Source of the DNA: a virus
Length of the DNA: 64,000 nt
Direction: 5' to 3' (one strand)
Virus record (IMG/VR): IMGVR_UViG_3300043419_000459
Coordinates: 1-64,000 of that record
Below the pieces are notes generated by a model. It saw only the letters and a list, made by a program, of their open reading frames with translations. It did not search any database and was not told the origin of the DNA. Positions 27,402 to 36,816 of the stretch are shown in pieces. The number at the start of each line of letters is the position of its first letter. The first letter of the stretch is position 1. A program made the position numbers and the translations under genes.

Positions 27402-28232
27402 TTATATTCCAAAATCTAAATCTACTATTTCTGCAACTGCACATGCTACAAATAATTCTGCAAATGAACGTGGTGGGATGTTATTTCCATCCACATCATT
27501 TAATTGTGCAGTTGATAAATCTACTACCATTCCAGTCAATCCGGAACCATCACCAACGAAACTTATTGCCGTAACACTTCCACTTACATTAACTGAACCT
27601 GTAAATGTGTGAGTATCATCGGATGAATTACCGAAATTAGAACTACCACTTTCAAAAAGGACAGATGATGAAATTACAGAAATATTAAATTGTCTTGCAT
27701 TAACTGCTCCCAAAACTGTTAAGTCCGATGTTACACCCAAAGAACCACTTATTACACTAATACCATGATTAACGGTAAGTGTATCGTTTACTTGTAATGA
27801 ACCAAATGAACCAGTTAAAGTTGCTCTTAAAGAACCACTAATAGTTTGATTTCCTACAAATGTATTTGAACCCGTAGTTGCTGCATCCGTTGGGTTTACT
27901 GCCGCAAGTATTCTACTATCAAAACTTGCACTATCCGTAAAATATGATTGAGTAAATGAATTTAGTGGATTTAATATCGATATTATTTGTGAAGAACCAC
28001 TAACTACACCATTGGTTGCTGCAATAGAACCACTAAACGAATCCGCTATAATAGAACCTGTAATTACTGCATTTGTTGTTACAATAGTTTGAATCGATTC
28101 AACCGAACCTGATTTTTTAAAGTAAATTTTACCATCGTAGGTATTTACCGCTAATTCTCCTAAGTCTAATGAACCCGTACCAGGTACCTTTCCTGATAAC
28201 GCAGAACGTTTCAGTTGAACAATTGATGCCAT
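27402..28232 (-). CDS. Tail fibre paralogue
   Basis: A 276-residue fibre protein. Its first 45 residues (QLKRSALSGKVPGTGSLDLGE, NTYDGKIYFKKSG) match those of the next upstream gene (LKRSGVAGSVPTTASLQVGE), a shared attachment module known from phage fibres. The rest consists of modules shared across the array: SIAATNGVVSGSSQI, TGSNTFVGNQTISGSL, HTFTGSVNVSGSV. It ends with a short acidic tail containing Cys, without a chaperone or receptor-binding domain. Confidence 0.8.
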   Translation of the reverse strand: MASIVQLKRSALSGKVPGTGSLDLGELAVNTYDGKIYFKKSGSVESIQTIVTTNAVITGSIIADSFSGSIAATNGVVSGSSQIISILNPLNSFTQSYFTDSASFDSRILAAVNPTDAATTGSNTFVGNQTISGSLRATLTGSFGSLQVNDTLTVNHGISVISGSLGVTSDLTVLGAVNARQFNISVISSSVLFESGSSNFGNSSDDTHTFTGSVNVSGSVTAISFVGDGSGLTGMVVDLSTAQLNDVDGNNIPPRSFAELFVACAVAEIVDLDFGI

Positions 28233-28264
28233 GTGGCCTTTTATTTAAGTTATTTAACAACAAA

Positions 28265-28280
28265 TGTAGTATATACTACA
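28265..28280. promoter_or_regulatory. 16-bp perfect palindrome, possible operator
   Basis: TGTAGTATATACTACA, a perfect inverted repeat in the 116-base gap upstream of the 276-residue fibre gene, between an ATATTTAT element and the ATG. Overlapping it on the coding strand is TACATTTG, which fits the Bacteroidota -7 consensus TAnnTTTG. Its size and symmetry suit a dimeric regulator; no regulator is encoded in the window. Confidence 0.4.
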
Positions 28281-28283
28281 AAC

Positions 28284-28291
28284 ATAAATAT
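28284..28291 (-). promoter_or_regulatory. ATATTTAT element before the 276-residue fibre gene
   Basis: ATATATTTATGTTTG directly after a terminator; the core is 51 bases before the ATG at 28232. Confidence 0.45.
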
Positions 28292-28304
28292 ATTATAAAA
28301 AGAA

Positions 28305-28326
28305 AAACCCCTACTATGAGGGGTTT
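28305..28326 (-). terminator. Rho-independent terminator after the 186-residue fibre gene
   Basis: An 8-bp perfect stem (AAACCCCT / AGGGGTTT) with a 6-base loop, followed on the coding strand by TTCTTTTT. It lies 23 bases after the stop at 28349. Confidence 0.85.
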
Positions 28327-28348
28327 CTATTATAATTTTTTATGAATA

Positions 28349-28909
28349 TTAAAATTCTCCTGAATCTGGGCCAAATGATGCTGAAAGTTCTAATTGATAT
28401 AATCTACCATGAACCGAACCACTAAATGCTAATACATCACCAATTCCGTATAATGAACCACTAAATCCTTGTGCAGTTGTAATAGTTGCAATAGTTACAT
28501 CATTATATCTGAAATCTATTTGGTTTTCAGTTGTTGCAACTTTGTATAGAGAACCACTACCTTGAATGTATCCTATTGTTCCTGCAAATGGTTCCGAATT
28601 AAAATCGAAATCATCCGGTCTCATCGATGCAGTTACCCCTGTAATTCCTGCACCATCACCTACTAAGTAAGATGCCGATACTATCGATGCACTAACTGCT
28701 CCAGTAAGACTAATTGAACCCGTTACTTTCGCCCCAGCTACTACGAATTCTACTACCTCATCGGTTGAACCAGACTTGTGTAAGAACGCTTTACCATCAT
28801 AGGTATTTAACGCTATTTCACCTACCTGCAGCGATGCCGTTGTAGGAACCGAACCGGCTACACCTGAACGTTTCAGTAAAATCGATGATGTTGGATTATT
28901 TGTTGCCAT
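28349..28909 (-). CDS. Short tail fibre paralogue
   Basis: A 186-residue protein with the shared attachment module (LKRSGVAGSVPTTASLQVGE, then NTYDGKAFLHKSG) followed by a GDGAGITGV motif and beta-rich fibre sequence ending in ELSASFGPDSGEF. It may be a short fibre or an adaptor for longer ones. A strong terminator follows. Confidence 0.8.
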   Translation of the reverse strand: MATNNPTSSILLKRSGVAGSVPTTASLQVGEIALNTYDGKAFLHKSGSTDEVVEFVVAGAKVTGSISLTGAVSASIVSASYLVGDGAGITGVTASMRPDDFDFNSEPFAGTIGYIQGSGSLYKVATTENQIDFRYNDVTIATITTAQGFSGSLYGIGDVLAFSGSVHGRLYQLELSASFGPDSGEF

Positions 28910-28936
28910 ATATTTCTATTTATTCTTTATTTATTA

Positions 28937-31900
28937 TTAATATGTTCCTCCGTCTATTATTGATATTCTTGTCTCAATTGATGAACTAAATGTAGTAAAT
29001 CCAGTAGTTGCAGTTATATCAATTTGTGATGAACCACTTACAACCGTTTCAACATCTAACTTAGTTTTGATTGTAGTATCAATTGAAGAAGTGAATGAAT
29101 TTAAACTTCCAGTTGATATTTCCAATAATCCCAATCTACTATCTTGTACCGCTTGTGATGCTGAGAATGATACATTTATTGAAGAACTTAATGATGTTAA
29201 ACTTGCCGCACTTGCACTAAATGAAGTTGCTACCGATGAACTGAAATCTCCAGTTACACTTGCAACACTTGCAGATAATTGAGTTATACTTGCATTACTT
29301 GCACTAAATTCTAATAAAATATTATCATTGTAATCACTATATCCAGCTAAATCTACAATATTGATTTGTGATGCTCCACTTACAACATTTTCAGCGTCTA
29401 ATTTAGTTTTAATAGTAGTGTTAATCGAAGAAGTAAATGAATTTAAACTTCCAGATGTAATTTCTAATAAATCTAATCTACCATTTTGTGTAGTTTGAGA
29501 AGTTGCGAATGAAGAACTCAATAATAATTGAGATGCTGCACTTGCACTAAACGATGTTGCCACCGAAGAACTAAAATCTCCTGTTACACTTGCTACACTT
29601 GCAGATAATTGATTTAAATTATATGCCGATTGTGAGAATGAAGTTGCTACCGATGAACTAAATTGACCAGTTACACTTGATACACTTGCAGATAATGCGT
29701 CTACACTTGCTACACTTGCACTAAAATTAGTTGCGATTGAAGAACTGAATGATGTGTATCCGGTTGTATCAGAAATTGTAATCTGAGACGAACCACTTAC
29801 TACACCATCACCACCTGCTAAAAGAACTTTACTTTCAGCTCCAGCTGCTCCCGCCTTCCAGTAATCATTTGTTGAATCCCAAAGTAAAGAGCCACTTACC
29901 GTATTAGGTGCAGTTGGGTCTTTAACTAATAATCCACCATTTGCTGCTCCTGTACCATTTAATTCAATAATGTTATCACCTAATTGAATTGTATTAGATT
30001 CTACCGATGTAGTTGTACCTTTAACAACTAAGTCGCCAATTACCACTACATTAGAACCAGTAAATTCAAATGCTGTTTTTAATGAAGCCGAATAAGTATT
30101 TAATGCTGCTACCGAAGTATTTAAACTTGCAGTTGTACCATTTATGTTAAATATTGAAGTATTTAAACTTGCACTTGTACTATTCAAATTACTTACTGAA
30201 GTATTTAAACTTGCAGTTGCTGAGTTAATATTGAATATTGAAACATCTACACTTGCAGATTTTAATTCTAAATTATCCAATCTAACATCTGCAGATTCTG
30301 TAAATGAGTTGATATTGAATAATGAAGTATTTACACTTGCAGAAGTTGATTCTAAATTACTTAACTTAACATTTGCGGATTGTGTAAATACATTTATATT
30401 AGATACCGATGTATTAACACTTGCAGAAGTTGATTCTAAATTACTTAATCTAACATTTGCAGATTGTGTAAATGTATTTTGATTTGCGTCTGCGATTGCT
30501 GCTGCACTTGCTGATGCTATCAAACTTCCACTTACGATTGCTATTTCACTAAATCTTTCGTTTGCAGATGCAGTAAATGCGTTTAATGCGTTTGTAGAAG
30601 TATTAGAAGATGTATAAGAATTTAATGCTGCAATTGATACATTTACACTTGCAGATGTAGATTCTAAATTTGTAAATCTAGTTAAAGATGAACCACTAAA
30701 TGTATTTAAGTTACTTATTGAAACATCTTGTGCGTCGTTTGTAGTCTTAGCAGTTGATGCTGAAACGATTAATGAACCACTTACAACTCCAATTTCTGTT
30801 AATCTAGTTAAAACTGACGAACTGAATGAATTTATATTAGAAACTGAAATATTAACACTTGCAGAAGTAGATTCTAAGTTTGTTAATCTAACATCTTGTG
30901 TGTCGTTTGTTGTTTTTGCAGTCGATGCTGATGCTATCAATGAACCACTTACAACTCCAATTTCAGTTAATCTTGTTTCAACTGAACCGGTATAAGTTGC
31001 TAATGTAGAATCTTTTGTTAATTGTGAACCACTAAATGTATTTAAGTTAGAAATACTTACATCTTGTGAATCATTTGTTGTTTTTGCAGCTGATGCTGAA
31101 GAAATCAACGAACCACTTACTACACCAATCTCTGTAAATCTTTCGTTTGCAGATGCGGTGAATGCGTTTAATGCAGTTGTAGATGTGTTTGAAGAAGTAT
31201 ATGAGTTTAAAGCTGCAATTGATGCGTTTACACTTGCAGAAGTTGTATTTAAATTACTTACCGATGTGTTTAAACTTGCACTTGTTGCTTCTAAACTTGA
31301 TAATCTTTGAGCTTGAGAACCACTATCAGTTGATAATGCGTTTAATCTTGCGTCAACCGATGTACTGAATGCTGTTACATTTCCAATTCCTACGATAGAA
31401 CCACTAATTACACCACTACCATTAACATAGATTGAAGAACCATTTGTTAAGTTTAATGATGAACTATTAGTTAAGTTCATATTAGAATCATTAACTGCTA
31501 CTGCCCCACCAAAGTTGGTAGAACCACTTACATTAACTGAACCACTTATGGTTTGAGTACCATAAAATACATTCGAACCGGTAGTTGCGTATGAACCACT
31601 CTTTGAGTTTAAGTTATCTAATGATAATTGTTGTGACGCAGATGAACTATTTAATGCTGCGATTGATACATTTACACTTGCAGATGTAGATTCTAAGTTA
31701 GATAATCTAGTTAAAGAAGAACCACTAAATGTGTTTAATGCATCAATACTAACTTGTTGAGATGCAGATGAACTATTTAGCGCTGCTACTGAAGTATTTA
31801 AACTTGCAGTTGTACTATTTAAATTACTTAACGAAGTGTTTACACTTGCACTAAATGTATTTAAGTTTGTTATTGAAACGTCTTGTGAATCATTTGTTGT

Positions 31901-33811
31901 TTTAGCAGCTGATGCTGAACTAATCAATGAACCACTTACTACACCTATTTGAGTCAATCTTGTTTCAACACTTCCAGTATAAGTTGCTAAATCTGAATTT
32001 TGAGTTAATTGAGATGCTGTAAATGAGTTTAAGTTTGTTATAGAAACTCCTACACCACTACCAACATTTGCAACCACTGCTGCAATCGATGCTGAAATTG
32101 AACCACTAAAATCACCATATCCAGTTGTATCTGAGATTGTGATTTGAGATGAACCACTTACTACACCATTTGTTGCTGCAATCGAACCTATGAATGATGT
32201 TGCGGTTACTGAACCAGTTACGATTATACCACCAGCTACTGAAATTTTACTATTATCAGTCGCTTGTGTTATGATTGAATCACCAATATGGTCTTCACCT
32301 GTTGCAACCATAATCTTTCCAGGAGTCAAAGTCAATTCCTCACCCAATGAACCAGTGTTTTTAGGGCCGGCTATTAATATTGCTGAGTTATACCCTTCTC
32401 CACTACCAGATGGATGTTGATACAACCAGTGATTATTTAATGAATCCCAGAATAATGAACCACTTGCTCCTGCTCCTGAACCACTATCTGCAACCGAAAT
32501 GCCACCAAATCTAACTGCAGGTGTTGCTGTATTTAATACAATTGTATTTTGTCCGATATCTAAAGCAGATGCAGTTACATTAAATAAAGATGATGAACCA
32601 TATACTACTAAGTCTTGTGTAATATACATTGAACCTGTAATTACCTGAGTGCCGTAGAATATGTTTGAACCACTTAATAATGCATAAGAACCACTATTTG
32701 CATTTAAATTTGCAATTGCTACCGATGCAGCTGATGCTGAACTTATTAAAGAACCCGTAATAGTTGCTAATGCAGTATTTTGAGTTAATTGTGAACCACT
32801 AAATGAGTTTAAGTTTGTTATTGAAACATCTTGTGAGTCATTTGTAGTTTTTGCAGCTGATGCCGAACTAATCAATGAACCTGTGATAGTTGCTAAATCG
32901 CTATTTTGGGTTAATTGAGAAGATGTAAATGAATTTATGTTTGTAACTGAAGTATTTAAACTTGCAGTCGTTGAGTTTAAGTTAGAAACTGATGTATTTA
33001 CGCTCGCACTAAATGATTCTAATGAAGAAATTCTTTGGCTTTGAGTTGTAAATGTTTGTGCAACGGAAGCACTGAAATCACCAGTTACTGATGCAACTGA
33101 TGCAGATAATGCTGTTACACTTGCTGCACTTGCACTAAATGAAGTTGCTACCGATGCAGATAACGAAGTCACTCTTGCATCACTTGCTGAGAATGAGGTT
33201 GCTACTGAAGAACTAAAATCACCAGTTACTGATGCAACCGATGCAGATAATGCAGTTAAATTTGCTGCACTTGCACTAAATGAAGTTGCCACTGAAGAAC
33301 TAAAATCACCCGTTACACTTGCAACAGATGCTGATAAAGCAACTACACTAGCATTACTTGCAGAAAATGAAGTTGCTACCGAAGAACTAAAATCACCAGT
33401 TACAGACGCAACTGATGCAGATAATGCTGTTATACTTGCATTACTTGCTGAGAAAGATGTTACAACTGATGAACTGAAGTTGGTAATGTTACCCGTTAAA
33501 TCAGGTATTTCATTTGCACCTTCTCCTAACAAATATAAGGTAGAACTACCACTTGCATAGTAAGGAACACCTTTTACTAATCCGTTATAGGTTCCTGCAG
33601 GAAATACATTTGGTGCATTATTACCAACTAAAAATCTATTTACTGCTTGTATCGAACCACTTTCTACGGCTGCAAACACCATACCCGAACCATTCGATGC
33701 GGTAATGTTTGAGGAACCTGATACGATTATTAATTCACCTTTTTGAAATGATGAGGTTGCTGCCGAAAGGGCTTCTAAACTACCACGTCTGTGTCTAATG
33801 ATTTGTGCCAT
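28937..33811 (-). CDS. Giant coiled-coil tail fibre
   Basis: A 1624-residue protein, the longest in the window. The N-terminus (MAQIIRHRRGSLEALSAATSS) is a variant attachment module. The rest alternates long repetitive segments of ~27-residue Ser/Ala/Thr-rich units (SVTGDFSSSVATSFSAS and SNLNSTTASLNTSVSN types, hydrophobic at heptad-like spacing, probably trimeric coiled coils) with small globular modules (LDIGQNTIVLNTATPAVRFGG; NTIQLGDNIIELNGTGAANGG) and the VSGSSQITI connector. No chaperone or enzymatic domain was found. It looks like a long side fibre shaft. The high Ser/Thr content makes it another potential glycosylation substrate. Confidence 0.85.
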   Translation of the reverse strand: MAQIIRHRRGSLEALSAATSSFQKGELIIVSGSSNITASNGSGMVFAAVESGSIQAVNRFLVGNNAPNVFPAGTYNGLVKGVPYYASGSSTLYLLGEGANEIPDLTGNITNFSSSVVTSFSASNASITALSASVASVTGDFSSSVATSFSASNASVVALSASVASVTGDFSSSVATSFSASAANLTALSASVASVTGDFSSSVATSFSASDARVTSLSASVATSFSASAASVTALSASVASVTGDFSASVAQTFTTQSQRISSLESFSASVNTSVSNLNSTTASLNTSVTNINSFTSSQLTQNSDLATITGSLISSASAAKTTNDSQDVSITNLNSFSGSQLTQNTALATITGSLISSASAASVAIANLNANSGSYALLSGSNIFYGTQVITGSMYITQDLVVYGSSSLFNVTASALDIGQNTIVLNTATPAVRFGGISVADSGSGAGASGSLFWDSLNNHWLYQHPSGSGEGYNSAILIAGPKNTGSLGEELTLTPGKIMVATGEDHIGDSIITQATDNSKISVAGGIIVTGSVTATSFIGSIAATNGVVSGSSQITISDTTGYGDFSGSISASIAAVVANVGSGVGVSITNLNSFTASQLTQNSDLATYTGSVETRLTQIGVVSGSLISSASAAKTTNDSQDVSITNLNTFSASVNTSLSNLNSTTASLNTSVAALNSSSASQQVSIDALNTFSGSSLTRLSNLESTSASVNVSIAALNSSSASQQLSLDNLNSKSGSYATTGSNVFYGTQTISGSVNVSGSTNFGGAVAVNDSNMNLTNSSSLNLTNGSSIYVNGSGVISGSIVGIGNVTAFSTSVDARLNALSTDSGSQAQRLSSLEATSASLNTSVSNLNTTSASVNASIAALNSYTSSNTSTTALNAFTASANERFTEIGVVSGSLISSASAAKTTNDSQDVSISNLNTFSGSQLTKDSTLATYTGSVETRLTEIGVVSGSLIASASTAKTTNDTQDVRLTNLESTSASVNISVSNINSFSSSVLTRLTEIGVVSGSLIVSASTAKTTNDAQDVSISNLNTFSGSSLTRFTNLESTSASVNVSIAALNSYTSSNTSTNALNAFTASANERFSEIAIVSGSLIASASAAAIADANQNTFTQSANVRLSNLESTSASVNTSVSNINVFTQSANVKLSNLESTSASVNTSLFNINSFTESADVRLDNLELKSASVDVSIFNINSATASLNTSVSNLNSTSASLNTSIFNINGTTASLNTSVAALNTYSASLKTAFEFTGSNVVVIGDLVVKGTTTSVESNTIQLGDNIIELNGTGAANGGLLVKDPTAPNTVSGSLLWDSTNDYWKAGAAGAESKVLLAGGDGVVSGSSQITISDTTGYTSFSSSIATNFSASVASVDALSASVSSVTGQFSSSVATSFSQSAYNLNQLSASVASVTGDFSSSVATSFSASAASQLLLSSSFATSQTTQNGRLDLLEITSGSLNSFTSSINTTIKTKLDAENVVSGASQINIVDLAGYSDYNDNILLEFSASNASITQLSASVASVTGDFSSSVATSFSASAASLTSLSSSINVSFSASQAVQDSRLGLLEISTGSLNSFTSSIDTTIKTKLDVETVVSGSSQIDITATTGFTTFSSSIETRISIIDGGTY
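28990..33480 (-). repeat. Internal coding repeats of the giant fibre
   Basis: Many imperfect 60-90-base direct repeats coding for the SASVASVTGDFSSSVATSFSA unit (clusters near 29150-29720 and 33050-33430) and the NLESTSASVN unit (30130-31900). These are likely sites of unequal recombination and assembly errors. Confidence 0.8.
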
Positions 33812-33848
33812 ATTTTAATGTTATTCTCTTAATTAAGGTTATTCGGTA

Positions 33849-33856
33849 ATAAATAT
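33849..33856 (-). promoter_or_regulatory. ATATTTAT element before the giant fibre gene
   Basis: TCATATTTATTACCG with the core 37 bases before the ATG at 33811; the 95-base gap holds no open frame. Confidence 0.45.
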
Positions 33857-33906
33857 GAGTTTTATTATGAAATCCCTGATTTTATTCTATTAATATTTTT
33901 TTATTT

Positions 33907-34758
33907 TTAAAACTCACCCATATCAATCATATTTGAGTTTGGTTGATTATTTGTCGACGGGTCTGGCGGTGGTGGAACCGATGCAGTTGTTGGATTTCCG
34001 TCTAAATACAATTGTGCCGGAACCGTAGTATCTACGTCTCCGTCAAGCCAATTACCATTTGGTAAACCGGTTGCATTTACTATTGCTACTGCTCCACTTA
34101 CAATTAATGAGTAAGAATCCGAATCCACCGGTGCAATTGTAATACCCTTCAATGTTGCTCCTGTTAATTGTGCAGAAGAACTAATTACACCAACTGCATT
34201 TATCTTATTCAATATTGTAGTATCAATTGAACTACTAAATCCTGTAAATCTTGCATCAATACCACTAATTGACGTATTGATTGAAGAACTTAAATTGTTT
34301 ATAGTTGTATTTGTTGAAGAACTAATTGAGTAAATAGTTGAATAAGAACTGCTAAATTGCGTTGCAACCGATGCGCTAAAGTCACCAGTAGTTGCTTGAA
34401 CCGATTGACTTAATTGTGATATTAAATATTGACTTGCACTATCTGTATTTGCAATTGAGGAACTTAATGTATTCAATGAAGCAGTTGTAACATATGTATT
34501 TGACAAAATTGAAATTGATTGTGAAATAGATGCACTTATTATTGATGCTTCCAAATCACTACTCATTGTGACATCCAATTGAACAACAAATCCGTCATAA
34601 TTAGATGCTTCAACCAAATCAACTTGTGCCGATGAAGAAAACAAACCGGCACCATCTATTATTTGATATACGGCACCACTAAAGTCAGAACCAACTTCGG
34701 CTGATGTTTGTAGCTGTGAACCACTTTCAATTTGTTTTAATCTAATTAAATTTGCCAT
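33907..34758 (-). CDS. Coiled-coil fibre protein
   Basis: A 283-residue protein. The N-terminus (MANLIRLKQIESGSQLQTSAEVGSDFSGA) is followed by a predicted coiled coil of Ser/Ile-rich heptads (SISQSISILSNTYVTTASLN; STNTTINNLSSSINTSIS), then a small beta domain and a Pro-rich acidic tail (ASVPPPPDPSTNNQ). It shares the GVISSSAQL connector with other fibres. It lies 12 bases downstream of a fibre-tip-like gene. Confidence 0.75.
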   Translation of the reverse strand: MANLIRLKQIESGSQLQTSAEVGSDFSGAVYQIIDGAGLFSSSAQVDLVEASNYDGFVVQLDVTMSSDLEASIISASISQSISILSNTYVTTASLNTLSSSIANTDSASQYLISQLSQSVQATTGDFSASVATQFSSSYSTIYSISSSTNTTINNLSSSINTSISGIDARFTGFSSSIDTTILNKINAVGVISSSAQLTGATLKGITIAPVDSDSYSLIVSGAVAIVNATGLPNGNWLDGDVDTTVPAQLYLDGNPTTASVPPPPDPSTNNQPNSNMIDMGEF

Positions 34759-34770
34759 TACTTATTGATA

Positions 34771-35241
34771 TTATGCACCAAATGTTAAAGAAATTGGGTC
34801 AGCATAAACATATGGTGCATTTGATTCTTTAGTTTGAGTTGCAACGGATAATTTTACTCTAAAAATCCAATATGTGCTAATAGGTAACATTTCAAATCCA
34901 CCAATTGAACCAACTGTATTAAAAATTGCAGTATCTCCATTTTGATTAAGTGTAAGTGTTCCACCTGCATCTACCAATTGTTGAAAATCGTTAAAATAAT
35001 CGGCACCTGTCGCATCTAGTGGGTTAAAATAAATGTAATCGGTTCCACTACTTGCATTTGGATTAAATGTTTCAATATTTGGTATACCTTCTACTATGAA
35101 TATTGTATTACCATTATTTTCAGGTGGGCCTGCATTTATATTACCTTCATCACTATAAAAGAACCATTCTCCTACTCCTGGTATATTATCATTTAGAGTA
35201 TTTTTAGTTATTGTGAATCCGTTTGAAAATTCTATTCCCAT
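34771..35241 (-). CDS. Small fibre/tip protein sharing an N-terminus with its neighbour
   Basis: A 156-residue, beta-rich protein. The first 14 residues (MGIEFSNGFTITKN) are nearly identical to those of the next gene upstream (MGIEFTNGFSITKN); the remainder differs. This fits a common docking peptide attached to different heads. The C-terminal domain is unrecognised. Confidence 0.7.
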   Translation of the reverse strand: MGIEFSNGFTITKNTLNDNIPGVGEWFFYSDEGNINAGPPENNGNTIFIVEGIPNIETFNPNASSGTDYIYFNPLDATGADYFNDFQQLVDAGGTLTLNQNGDTAIFNTVGSIGGFEMLPISTYWIFRVKLSVATQTKESNAPYVYADPISLTFGA

Positions 35242-35261
35242 ATTAATGCTTTTATTTAGTT

Positions 35262-35269
35262 ATAAATAT
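35262..35269 (-). promoter_or_regulatory. ATATTTAT element before the 156-residue gene
   Basis: GAATATTTATAACTAAATA with the core 20 bases before the ATG at 35241; the 3' flank equals that at 9170. Confidence 0.45.
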
Positions 35270-35278
35270 TCTTTATTA

Positions 35279-36007
35279 TTATAATCCGTATGTCGATTTT
35301 ATTTCGTTAAAATTTGTTGTTACTTCCGATGGTGACAATGCTTTATTATAAACTCTCATTTGATAAAATACAGGTTGGTTTGCAGAAATACTACTGTTTA
35401 ATTTATCTGTTGCACCCATTCCTACATTTGTGTGTCTTGCACCAAAAAGAAATTCAGACGTTGCATACCCACCAGTTGGGTCATTAGTAGTTGCTGTTGC
35501 AAATTGACTACCATTTAAATATAAAATTTTACTTGTACCATTTATTACAAATATCCAATGTCTTATTGCATTTGAAGCAGTTATAGTTACATTTGTGGTA
35601 TTTGATGTAGGTGAACCCCAAATCATTGAAGTAGATGTTCCCATATATGCAAAATATCCTTTACTAAAACTATATGCCTCATTACCCCAAATAGTTGCCC
35701 AATGTGATGTAGTATTGAATGATGCTACAATTTCAATGGTTGAAGTATTACTACCAATATTATATGGAACGCTAATATACGCATCTCCTCCAAATGATGA
35801 GTTTAATAATTTTATACCACCACCATTATTAGAAACATATGATGTACTTCCATATAAAGTTGCATTTCTACCATTACCACTCACATCTGTCCAAGTTGTT
35901 CCGGAAGATGGTGCGGTTTGTAAATAAAATTGCAATCCGGAAACTGGTGCTGGTGTTGAATTATTATTTTTCGTTATACTAAATCCGTTTGTGAATTCTA
36001 TTCCCAT
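35279..36007 (-). CDS. LamG/concanavalin-like fibre tip
   Basis: A 242-residue protein: docking peptide MGIEFTNGFSITKN, then a lectin-like jelly roll with GLQFYLQ, WTDVSGNGRNATLYG, STIEIVASFNTT, HWIFVINGTSKILYLNGSQ and FYQMRVYNKALSPSEV, the strand order of LamG/Laminin_G_3 domains. These often bind carbohydrate, so a host-surface recognition role is plausible. The C-terminal half of the Hint fibre at 16166-17884 has a similar fold. Confidence 0.8.
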   Translation of the reverse strand: MGIEFTNGFSITKNNNSTPAPVSGLQFYLQTAPSSGTTWTDVSGNGRNATLYGSTSYVSNNGGGIKLLNSSFGGDAYISVPYNIGSNTSTIEIVASFNTTSHWATIWGNEAYSFSKGYFAYMGTSTSMIWGSPTSNTTNVTITASNAIRHWIFVINGTSKILYLNGSQFATATTNDPTGGYATSEFLFGARHTNVGMGATDKLNSSISANQPVFYQMRVYNKALSPSEVTTNFNEIKSTYGL

Positions 36008-36008
36008 A

Positions 36009-36494
36009 TTATTTAAATTTACCTATAACATAAATATCATCTATCGTTACAGAATCAAAATCTATATATTCATTATTCAAAGTTACAACAACATTGTTTT
36101 CAATTTCTTTTATTGAATAATCTCCTGGTATTTGCAATCCATAAACTAATACATCAAAGTTATCAGGATTTGCTCCTTCCGTTCCATAATCTAAAGATGA
36201 ACTATAAATTATTAAACTACCAAATCCACTATTATCAAATGAATCAATTCCTTTTTGAATCATTCTTGCACTATTTTGTAATATTTCTTGATAAAAATTA
36301 GATATTTTTGTTTTATTATTTACTAATTTTATAGGATTTGGATTTGAACGAACTTTAGATTGAAATTTTGTATTATTTGGAATTTCTATATTTTGTAAAC
36401 TTCCGGTCAAATCATTATTACTAAGATTATTAATATTAACCTTTGGAACAACTTTATTTAGTTTTCTAGAATTTGAATTGAATCTATTAAGCAT
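36009..36494 (-). CDS. Unknown virion protein of the neck/fibre junction
   Basis: A 161-residue protein with an Asn/Lys-rich N-terminal arm and a beta-rich C-terminus (GSLIIYSSSLDYG; VVTLNNEYIDFDSVTIDDIYVIGKF). It overlaps the previous gene by 8 bases and ends one base before the LamG-like gene. The C-terminus looks like a small beta-sandwich that could connect fibres to the virion. No family recognised. Confidence 0.65.
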   Translation of the reverse strand: MLNRFNSNSRKLNKVVPKVNINNLSNNDLTGSLQNIEIPNNTKFQSKVRSNPNPIKLVNNKTKISNFYQEILQNSARMIQKGIDSFDNSGFGSLIIYSSSLDYGTEGANPDNFDVLVYGLQIPGDYSIKEIENNVVVTLNNEYIDFDSVTIDDIYVIGKFK

Positions 36495-36816
36495 ATTGTT
36501 CTATATCTCCTTTTATTTCTATAAAATCATCACTATCCAAATTGTATTCAAATCTACTTTTAATAAACTTTACCAATAAACCATTCGGGCCTTCTTCGAC
36601 TATATAGTCTCTTGCACTTATACTTTGTGTGTTTATATACAAATGTATTCTATCTTGTTGCGTTCTATATTCAATTTCTCTTAATATATCCTTAAACCTC
36701 CACCCATTTGCTTCATAAATCCAATAAGTTGAGTCCGTTAAATTTTTTGCAACTAAATTAGTATGACCATTATTTCTACTAATGGTTTTTGTCATATCAA
36801 GTAAACTCCTTTTCAT
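36487..36816 (-). CDS. Unknown small virion protein
   Basis: A 109-residue protein (STYWIYEANGWRFKDILREIEYRTQ; ISARDYIVEEGPNGLLVKFIKSRFEYNLDSDDFIEI) that starts in an ATAATG overlap with the gp15-like stop. Mixed alpha/beta. Its position directly after gp15 suggests a tail-completion or connector role. ATG at 36816 is used, though an internal Met8 is possible. Confidence 0.65.
   Translation of the reverse strand: MKRSLLDMTKTISRNNGHTNLVAKNLTDSTYWIYEANGWRFKDILREIEYRTQQDRIHLYINTQSISARDYIVEEGPNGLLVKFIKSRFEYNLDSDDFIEIKGDIEQYA

Noticed and set aside
28990-33480. CRISPR array suggested by regular repeats
   Set aside because: The repeats are in-frame coding units of variable length without unique spacers.
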